Shown: positions 56,096 through 64,000 of the stretch, piece by piece
How positions within the stretch are numbered: the first letter of the stretch is position 1
How the letters are laid out: every line of letters begins with the position of its first letter
Source of the DNA: Naematelia aurantialba
Lineage: Eukaryota > Basidiomycota > Tremellomycetes > Tremellales > Naemateliaceae
Assembly: GCA_021527695.1 (NCBI GenBank)
Contig: JAKFAO010000008.1
Coordinates: 124,001 to 188,000, forward strand
Reading direction: 5' to 3'
DNA: 64,000 nt
Program-made: the position numbers and the translations under genes
Notes under the pieces: model-generated
The model's database searches: none
Seen by the model: the letters and a program-made list of their open reading frames with translations, nothing else
What the model was told of the DNA's origin: nothing

Positions 56096-57837
56096 TTAGA
56101 GCTTGGACTTGAGCAGGTCCTTGAGCGTCTGGCCGTCCTTGGCGAACCCGCGGATACCCTCGTGGAGCTTGTCAAACGCCATGGCATCGTCAAAGAGCGC
56201 CCAGCGGAACTTGGCCTCTGATTCGAGGTAGGACACTTTGTCTTCGCCTGCTTGGTGGGCCGACTCCGCCTCGAGCTTCTTGGGCACAGGGTCGCTGTGT
56301 CATCAGTGCCAACACGGACACGTACGGAACGGTAACGGGACAGGACAAGTCAGAACATATCACGAGAACGACATGACGATCACAATGGGAACGCCAACAC
56401 AGGATGAACCACGAGACGCATCAACTCCACTCACGTCGAGTTCTTGAGCTCCTCGAGCAGCTTGGGCGCAATGGTCAGGTAGTCACAGCCTGCAAGCGCC
56501 TTGATCTCGCCGATGTTTCGGAACGAAGCGCCCATCACGATTGTCTTGTAGCCGTGCTGCTTGTAGTAGCTGCGAGGATCAGTATCTTTCTACGAATCTG
56601 CCAAATCCTCCACCGCGTCGTGCCTCCGCTTCCGTCCGCAGTGTCTGAGAGAGCCAGATGGGGTAGAGGATGTGTACCCACTTGAAGATGCGCTGGACCG
56701 ACTGGACACCCGGGTCAGTCTCGGCAGTGTACTCCTTCCCAGTCGACTTCTTGTACCAGTCAAGGATCTACACTATGAGCTTCCCGCCAGGTGGTTTCAA
56801 GTATCACTTACTCGGCCGACAAAGGGGGAGATGAGGGTGACCTTAGCCTCTGCGCAGGCGACGGCCTGGCCGAAACCGAAAAGAAGGGTCAAGTTGCAGC
56901 TGCGGACCGTTAGCTCTGGGTCCACGGGCGATCTCGCTAATATCAACTCACTGGATGCCCTCCTCCTCGAGCTTCTTAGCAGCCTGGATACCCTCCCAAG
57001 TGGACGCGATCTAACTCTTGTCAGTGGCCGAAGAGAACGAGTCAATGGATATGAGTGGGAAGGAGGGAGTACTAACCTTGATCAGAACGCGGTCCTTGCT
57101 GACGCCGAGCTCCTTGTACAGAGCAATGATCTGGTGAGCCTTGGCGATGGTCGCCTCTGAAAGCGGTCATTAGCACTAGAATGACGCTGTTTATGATGAG
57201 AGGCATACCGGTGTCAAACGAGAACTTGGCATCGACCTCGGTAGAGACTCGGCCGGGGATAATCTTGAGGATCTCGACTCCGAAACCAACGAGGAGTCGG
57301 TCCATCGCATTCTCAGCCTGCTCCTCTGGGTCGCTAGAGCACATCAGTCACTGCGACCCTTACTCTTGCGGCCTTGTGACTCAAGCCGCAAGGCTAAGAA
57401 GGGGTGGAGCTCACCTGCTCTTTGTCTTGCCAAACTCGACGGCGTCGTTGATGATCTTCTGGTAGTTGGGAAGCTTGGCAGCGGCGAGGCTTCACAAGTC
57501 GTCAGCCAACTGCCGCTGCGAGGGTGGGAAGAGGTGAAAGCCGGTCAGGCACTCACATGAGCGAGGGGTTGGTGGTGGCATCCTGGGGCTTGTAGGCTCC
57601 AATGGACTCGAAGTCTCCGGAGTCAGAGACGACGACCGTGCCGGAGCTGCAGCGTCACGCGGGAGTAGCCCAAGAATTATCCAAGAGAGTTGCGTCGATG
57701 AACCAGGCAGAGAGATAGTGGCGGATATGCGGGAACAGCCAGGAAGGGATGGGAGAAAGAGGCGACGTCAGCTGGTGGATACCGACTGCAACGGGAATGA
57801 GGACCCACGCTTTGAGGGCGTCGAGAGAAGTAGTCAT
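56096..57837 (-). CDS. TAL1: Transaldolase
   Basis: Cytosolic enzyme of the non-oxidative pentose phosphate pathway, moving a dihydroxyacetone unit between sugar phosphates. The start is [10 protein letters not shown], spliced over about 180 bases to [12 protein letters not shown]. Then the family signature region [43 protein letters not shown], and the Schiff-base lysine in [19 protein letters not shown]. Later segments are [59 protein letters not shown] and the end [13 protein letters not shown]. It has about eight short exons. Convergent with the EDEM-like gene. A long region upstream separates it from the Kre9-like gene. Confidence 0.96.
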
Positions 57838-59383
57838 GGTGTATTGTGGCTGTTGATAGCTTGTAGAACTATTGAGAAGTGAGTTACTCAACGTATACTG
57901 TTACGAACGTGGAATGAGAAAAAATAGTCAGAGTACGAGTACTGGTGACGGCAAACGTGAGGAAGAGTCCGCTCGGAACACGGCTTCCCGGGCCGATCCG
58001 CATCACAGACTGTGGCACAGGTTTTGGAGACTACCGTGGGAGACTTGCTGCTACCATTTGCACGGCCATTCGCGGAATGCACTGGTTCTCAGTGAATGTA
58101 CTAGAGTTTCAATGACACGTCAGAGAAGGGTATTTACAAGTTGGACTGTATCAGAGTTCATCTTCGATCCCCCTCCTGCCCAACGGATATGGAAGGGCTG
58201 CAACTTGCTACGGTGACATCCCTTGCTCAGGCGTGTAAAGCGCTATCCGCCAGCACCCCCGCTGAGAACCCTCGTTTCAGTGCCACGTGGGCTATTCGTA
58301 TGTCTTTGGCGGAGGCGGAGGGATAATGGGGAGACCAGCTTGAAGCGTCCCTCCACCTGTCAGGATGCCAAGAGCTCCTGCTATGGAATGCAGTCCGCTC
58401 CACCGTCGTAGTCGTCGTCGTCGGTGCACACGCGGCCAAGTAGTCCCTCTAGCGTGTCCATGACGTCCTGCTTGACCCAACTCGCGAGAAATCGCATCGT
58501 CTCCAAACAACCACTTGCCACGTGGTTTTCCCTGAAGCCGCCATGGGGTAGGCCACCCCTTTCTTTTTTTTTAGGGGTGCTGCCGGAAACAACAAACAAC
58601 AGACTGCCAGTCCGAGCATACCTCTCTCTCTCTTCCGGTGCAGCGGCAGCAGCAGCTTGTGGGGGGGGGGGCAGAGAGAAAGAGGGGAGCGCTCGCCGCC
58701 AGTAGCATGCATGAGACAATGCATGCATTGCAGGTTTTCATCACTTGTGTATTCTCCATCTTCTCCATCAACTGACCAACTCAGTCAAAGGGCGGCTCGA
58801 GCTCAAACACCCTCCCCCCGTTCTTCCCCCGTTGTTGGTTGTCAGTGCACCGACCTCCCCTGGAAGAACTCTTTTTGGTCATCCTTCGACCTTGTTCTTT
58901 CCTTCCAACCATCCAACCATCCTCGCTCTTTACATTGACATTTTCTCCCTTCGACACGACTCGAGTGCTCACTCACACCACGGCCACCGTGGCCTGCTGA
59001 CCTCTGCCTCTTTTCACTGTACACTCCTTTCAGATTCTTCATCGCAACGCTGTGCGACATCTCTGCGCGGTTGACATCTACATCACCACTCCTTCGACAT
59101 CGTCACTCCTTCGACTACAGGCGTCATCCAGTTCAGAGGACTCTTGACGCACAGCAAATCCCATCCAGCCACGTCTCATCACTCATGTGAGTCTGACCCC
59201 CTAACCCTCGTTGTTTGGGTCCGTTCCAGCCATCCCTTCCATCCCCACCGCCATTCTCACCCATACGCTCCTAGTTGGTGGTAGTGGTTGAACGCTGACG
59301 GTGATCCTTTCCCCTCACCTCGCCCTCCCATCGATCTTGATCTCCGTGCACTGTTACCAACAGCCCGTTCCCCCATCCGACAA
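57838..59383. promoter_or_regulatory. Divergent intergenic region, TAL1 / Kre9-like gene
   Basis: About 1.5 kb with no recognised exon. A T-run (58560-58572) and a G-run (58661-58671) are present. The top strand from 58780 to 59380 is pyrimidine-rich. A GTGAGT donor at 59187 with a CCAACAG acceptor ending at 59363 suggests a 5'-UTR intron for the downstream gene. Confidence 0.4.
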
Positions 59384-61447
59384 CATGTCTCCCAAACAAA
59401 TCGGCCGCATCGGCCTCGCCGGTGCGTCGCCGCACAAGCGCAACGAGGTTGCCAAGCGAGCGAGTAGGTCATTGCAAGCTTCTACCGCTCTCCCAAGCTA
59501 ATGTACGCAGCTTGCAATCTGGCATCCGGCGATCTCTACGTCGCACCTACCGCCTCGGAGGTCGTAGACGCCACCAAAGCCTACACTTTCAAGTGGAACA
59601 CGGCTTGTGCGATGGACTCATCCATCGACATCTACCTCTACGAGCCGTCGTCCGCGAACGGTGTCATCAAGGGCTGGACCGACGTTGATTTCTCCACTGG
59701 CCAGATGACGCTCGACCTGCTTCCCAAGTGGTGGAACAGCACCACGACCGCTAGTCTATATCTCTCGATTCTCAATGCCGGCGCGCTCATGTGGGATACG
59801 TCGGGTCCCTCTGGCCCCGTATTCAATGTCAGCTACCCCGCCTCGGCCATGTACTCGACTACCACCATAGACGGCCAGGCCGTCACGTCGACCGCTGCTG
59901 CTGCCGCCACTCAATCATCCGATGCTGTATTCGAAAACGTCTCGTCGACCGGAAACAAAGGCCTTGCCAAGGGCGCCATCGCCGCCGCTGTCGTCGTGCC
60001 GCTCGTGGTATTGTGTGTAATTGCTGGTGTTGCCGTCCGCTTCTGGCGTGCGAGGGAGACCGAGAAGCGTCGCAGATGGTCTCAAGCGCTGTCGACGCAC
60101 TCGAATCTCGAATGGGAGAAGGGCGCGCACCCCGGAGAAAAACCTCAGTCGATCCTCGGCCGGCCTTCAACCCAGCTGGGACGCCCGTCGACTCACCACT
60201 CTGCACGACCCGGTTCATTCGCTACGTCGTCTGTTTACGCTGTGGAAAACAACATGGCTGGTGCGGGTGCTGGCGGAGCCAACCACTTCCGACCTACTCA
60301 CATCAACTTGCGCTCCGTGTCTGCTGAAAATGTCACCACTCGCTCGTCGGTCGTGCTCCCCGACGGTCAGGTCCGTCAATCCCGTATCTCGTTTGCCGAC
60401 GTCGCCCGACCAGATCGCCGTTCCCGCTTGTCGCTTGGCGGCGACCTCAGGCCGGATGTCCCCTCAAAACCCAACCTCTTCAACCTCAAGGGTGCATCCA
60501 GGTCTGCGACCGAACTCAACACGCCGAGCAAGAAACACGCCGCCTATGCTACGGGTTCTGCCATTGCGGATGATGACGACGATATCAACATCTCGCCAAG
60601 CCAGGTGCAGGGGCCCAACGCTTTCGCTGAGGCAGAGGCGAAGCGCATCGGAACTGGAAGACGGACGGGCAGGCGCAGCATGCTGAGCTTTGGTGGTGGA
60701 GATAAACGCCGCGAATCGATTGCATCGGCGCTCTCGGCCGACGATTTCAAGTCGGCAGCATCAGCCCGCAGCTCTGTGGATGAGCTCCGATACCTGGAGG
60801 CTACGATGCGTGAGTGTGGTAGTGTTTCATGTAGGCTGCATTGCTAACGCAAAGCAGTACGCGGATCCGTCATGTCGCAACACTCTGCTCACAGAGTCGC
60901 TGCTCCCATCGACACCAGCGCGCGTGACGCTATGGAGACTGACCAGATTGAATCCCTTGAACACCCCGTAACTTCGCCCGTCTCGACTTCGCAAATGCCC
61001 GCCATGCCCTCTCCGGTCGCTGGGTCCAGCACTGTCGCCTATGGTCCTGACCAAATGCTGGCCGTGTACGCTGCGCGTGCCAAGTCGGGCAACCCTGCCG
61101 CCTTGTCGCCGACGCTGACTGGTCCTGCCGCCGCGGCGATTCCAGTACCCAAGCCGACGGCGACTCGACAGAACTCTGCGATGCGCGTGCTGACCAACCT
61201 TGGCAAGAAGGACAAGGAGGACAAGGAGCTGCCGTCAGCCCCAGCACCGGGGGATATGAAATCGTATGTCCACCTGAACAAGGGGACCGCGAGCAGTGCT
61301 GCTGTGGAAGCGCTGCCGCTCCCCGGTGGACGGAATGGCAGCGGCAGCGGCAGCAGTCTCACGCCGGATGGAGCGCGGGGTGTGAGCATGGCAAGTGAGG
61401 GAAGCAGGTACAGCGAGGGGAACGAGGAGATCGGGAATGCCAAGTAG
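59384..61447 (+). CDS. Kre9/Knh1-like single-pass membrane protein
   Basis: An ectodomain of the Kre9/Knh1 N-terminal type (KAYTFKWNTACAMDSSIDIY, then LPKWWNSTTTASLYLSI) is followed by a Ser/Thr/Ala stalk. One transmembrane helix follows (AIAAAVVVPLVVLCVIAGVA) with a basic stop-transfer (ARETEKRRRW), then a long disordered Ser/Arg-rich cytoplasmic tail with repeated LGRPST and SRISF/SRLSL-type sites. The first exon appears to start at MSPKQIGRIGLA (59384), with an intron ending near 59511. The large exon runs to 60809, and the last exon is 60858-61447. No signal peptide is visible at this start, so a different first exon or signal-anchor topology is possible. Similar proteins are thought to act at the cell wall, but no partner can be named. 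Confidence 0.75.
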
Positions 61448-62497
61448 GCGGAGCCGAAAGGCGGTTTGGGACAAGCTTGCGGTTGGGGGAGGTCATGGAC
61501 AATGTTTATATTTCGCGTGTTGCGAGTTGCGAGTTGCGCAAACGCACGCGCTTTCGTCGTTGGTGGTTAGTCGCTCTTTTCCAGCTTATATCCTTCGTAC
61601 TGCTCTTGAGAGCGGGAGGTATGACTTTCGGTCATTTGCTTGTTTTCATATTCTACTTGCAGCGCATGAAGGGTTTGTCACGTCCAGGGGATGAGTGTGC
61701 TTCATTACCGGTGTCCGCGTCACGTCGCTATTCAACGTATCGATGTCCGTGGTTATTCACCGATGCAGAGTCACGTTTGGGAGTGCATATCCCGGCCCTC
61801 CTTTGTCGCTCTGGCCAGTCTGGTAGTCTGGTCGGCGCGCCACTTCGTGGAGGGATGACAAACGTGTTCGTTGTGGCCGTCCTGGCGCACGGAATGGGGG
61901 AACGGAAGATGGGAGCACCAGTCGGCAGGTGAAAGGAGCAGTCGCCAGCGCAGTGGCCAGAGTGCACCGACACGCACGGTCGTGCTTGTATGGGCGGTTG
62001 AATGGAGAAACCGGGCTTGGTCGCCGGAACGAAACGGCGTCTGTCGTTCCTTTGTTGAGGCGCCGAGTCGACGTCCCAGGGAAGATCGTGGTCTGTCGAA
62101 CGTGGGCAGACGAGTGTGAGGGGAGAGGTAAGACGGGCGTCAGGGGACAGGTAAGGACGAGTTTGAGATGGTATATAAGGACGAGGGGCGAAGCGAGCAG
62201 GGAAGGCTCCCGGACAAGGACGGGGGCGTCGTCTGCGTCGTCCAAGAAGGCCGATACCGACATCGACTGGACGCCTCCTCCTTTTCTCCCTGGATAAACG
62301 TTGTTGGTCTTCGCTTCCACTCTCATGTCGCCTCGCAAGCCTGCTCTCGTCTCGACGCTGCACCCGACGCCGTACGCCGTCCGCATCGCCCCGCATCGCA
62401 TCTCGCTCTTCCGGTCTTATCTTTCCTCCCCTTCCTGTTCTTTCAACCTCCTGCTAAGCCCAATTACACACTTTCTCTCGATATACACCGTACCGAC
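61448..62497. other. Intergenic region before the histidine-phosphatase gene
   Basis: About 1 kb. No exon is supported on either strand. A GAGTTGCGAGTTGCG repeat is at 61522-61540. The last 80 bases are pyrimidine-rich, and a TATATAAGG element at 62171 may be a TATA box. Confidence 0.4.
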
Positions 62498-63887
62498 ATG
62501 CTGCTCTACCTGATCCGACACGGCCAGACACCGCTGTGAGTATCCGCTCCTCTTGTCGCTGGCCCACCTGCCGCGTGGCCGCCCATCACACGTCTCCAGG
62601 TATCCTGCTATCCTTCTTGCCCAGCAGGCACCCAGCACCCGTCTACCGTAATGTACGACAGAGGCACGAGACAGGGAAGGGGTAGAGCAGCAGATGGAGA
62701 CTATACTGATACGCAGCCAACGTAGGAACGGGCAGAACGTCGTCCAGGGCCACCTCGATCCGCCGCTTTCGCCACTTGGGAAATCGCAAGCCCAGAAACT
62801 CGCAGAGCATTTACAGCTCGTGCCCTTTTCCGAAGCGTGGACGAGCGATCTCACCCGCGCTGAAGAGGTAGGCAGCGTTGTGATCCCTCACCCCTTCTCT
62901 CTTTCCCTCTCTCTTTCCCTCTCTCACCCACCGCGGCGCGATGGCTGTCGTGTCCCTGCGCGCATACCATGATCTCCCGCGTAGTCATCAACGTCCCGCC
63001 GCGTCCTCTCCTCTCTTGGCTATGATTGGCCAACCCCAGATTCCCGAACGACGCTGACGGGCCAGACCGCCAAGGTGGTGCTCAACTTCCACCCGCGCGT
63101 GAGCCTGCACATCGATCCCCGCCTGCGGTCGAGAGGCATGGGGAGTCTCCAAGGCAAGCCGTGGCAAGATGGGTTAGAGTACCCTGCCGATGCAGAGTCT
63201 GACGAGGCGTGAGTGTCTTTGCGTCTGCAATTGCGTCTGTCATCTCCTCTATCATCTGGCGGGTCATCTGGCGTGTGCCGTCGGCCATATACCATCTACT
63301 TGGACCGGGGCTGGGGTTGCGACCTGTCACCTAGGCCTTTGGCCCGGAACCTAGCTCACACGCGCAGCCTCGCCGCGCGCCTCAAGGAATGGCTCGACAA
63401 CCTGATCGTCGCGCACACGCCACTGACTTCGCCGGCCGGTACGCCGCGCACCCCGATCTCCCCGACCGACCCTGGGTCCGGCACCGTCCTCGCTGTCACG
63501 CACGAGGAGTGTCTGCTCGCCCTGCTGCGCCTCTTGACCGCTGGCGGGAAGGCAGCCGGTACAGGCGCTGGCAAGGACGACGGGGCAGGTACTGGCAAAG
63601 ACAACGTGGCTGGTACTGGCGAAGACAGTGGTGCCGGAAATGACTTTGACAATGATGCCACCAAGCCCACGCCGGCCCTGGACGTCCATATCCCGCAGAG
63701 CGTGGACACGAGCCTCAGGCTGGGCAACACGGCCATGGCCATCGTCCGCGTCTGGTGGGAGGACGTCGGTGGGCCGAGCCCCTTCGGCGACGGTCAGCTG
63801 CGGATGGGGAAGCTCGAGGCTAGAGGCAGGCTCGAGGCGTGGGGCGTCGAGGACCACCTCGTCGAGCAAGTGGAAGTGGACATGTAG
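62498..63887 (+). CDS. Histidine-phosphatase (phosphoglycerate mutase-like) protein
   Basis: Exons 62498-62535, 62726-62867, 63066-63208 and 63368-63887 sum to 843 nt (280 aa). The catalytic motif LIRHGQTP (phospho-acceptor His) is near the N-terminus, then NGQNVVQGHLDPPLSPLG, WTSDLTRAEET (with the conserved SDL.R.E), RSRGMGSLQGKPW and the second catalytic His in VLAVTHEECLLALLRLL. This is the branch-1 histidine phosphatase layout. The substrate is not clear (fructose-2,6-bisphosphatase-like, phosphoglycerate mutase-like or a broad phosphatase). A low-complexity insert of AGTGKD-like repeats (near 63555-63650) follows the second His. The end is HLVEQVEVDM. Confidence 0.9.
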
Positions 63888-64000
63888 ATCCGGCAGCAAC
63901 ACCGCAGTGCACAACCAAGACCCAGATGGCAGTCTGCAGTGAATAGTACTGTATAGCCTGTGTCTGGACAATATTTGTGACTAGAACGAGATATGCAGCT
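63888..64000. other. 3' flank of the histidine-phosphatase gene
   Basis: 113 bases to the window edge, presumably 3' UTR. Nothing else is seen. Confidence 0.4.

Overview
The window is nuclear DNA from a fungus, most likely a basidiomycete yeast of the Tremellomycetes type (the class is inferred from gene structure and content). Nearly every gene is split by short introns, mostly about 45-80 nt with GTGAGT/GTAAGT donors. The products are eukaryotic: mitochondrial and cytosolic ribosomal proteins, a V-ATPase proteolipid, a fungal phytochrome and a WOPR regulator. There are no operons, no CRISPR, no prokaryotic signals and no intact transposon. No tRNA or rRNA gene was recognised. Genes are 0.2-1.5 kb apart on both strands, except for one gap of about 4 kb.

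Layout. 1-11 kb: C2H2 transcription factor (-, runs off the left edge), mitochondrial bL36m (+), secreted GPI-type PEBP protein (+), adenylate kinase (+), V-ATPase subunit c (-), ZNF511-like zinc-finger protein (+). 11-22 kb: an unknown Ser/Pro-rich protein (+), a simple-repeat belt (13.6-15 kb), a long pyrimidine-rich region, then a WOPR (Gti1/Wor1-class) regulator (+). 22-32 kb: sulfide:quinone oxidoreductase (-) head to head with a CRAL-TRIO/RhoGAP protein (+), a small secreted Cys-rich protein (+), cytochrome c oxidase subunit IV (+). 32-42 kb: an intronless orphan ORF (+), a mitochondrial-type SDR (-), mitochondrial uL24m (-), a Ser-rich single-pass surface protein (+). 42-64 kb: hybrid-kinase phytochrome (-), ribosomal protein uS7 (-), EDEM-like GH47 protein with a PA domain (+), transaldolase (-), a Kre9-like single-pass membrane protein (+), histidine-phosphatase family protein (+).

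The genes are mostly housekeeping (mitochondrial translation and respiration, adenylate balance, vacuolar acidification, pentose phosphate pathway, ER quality control). Set among them are two environmental or developmental regulators (phytochrome and WOPR) and four surface or secreted proteins. No gene cluster of one pathway is visible. The notable genome-level features are minisatellites inside introns and gene gaps, two probable GC-AG introns, an 18-nt microexon and an unusually long gene-free region before the WOPR gene. Exon joins were worked out by hand from splice consensus, reading-frame continuity and family motifs. Where summed exons make an exact multiple of three this is stated.
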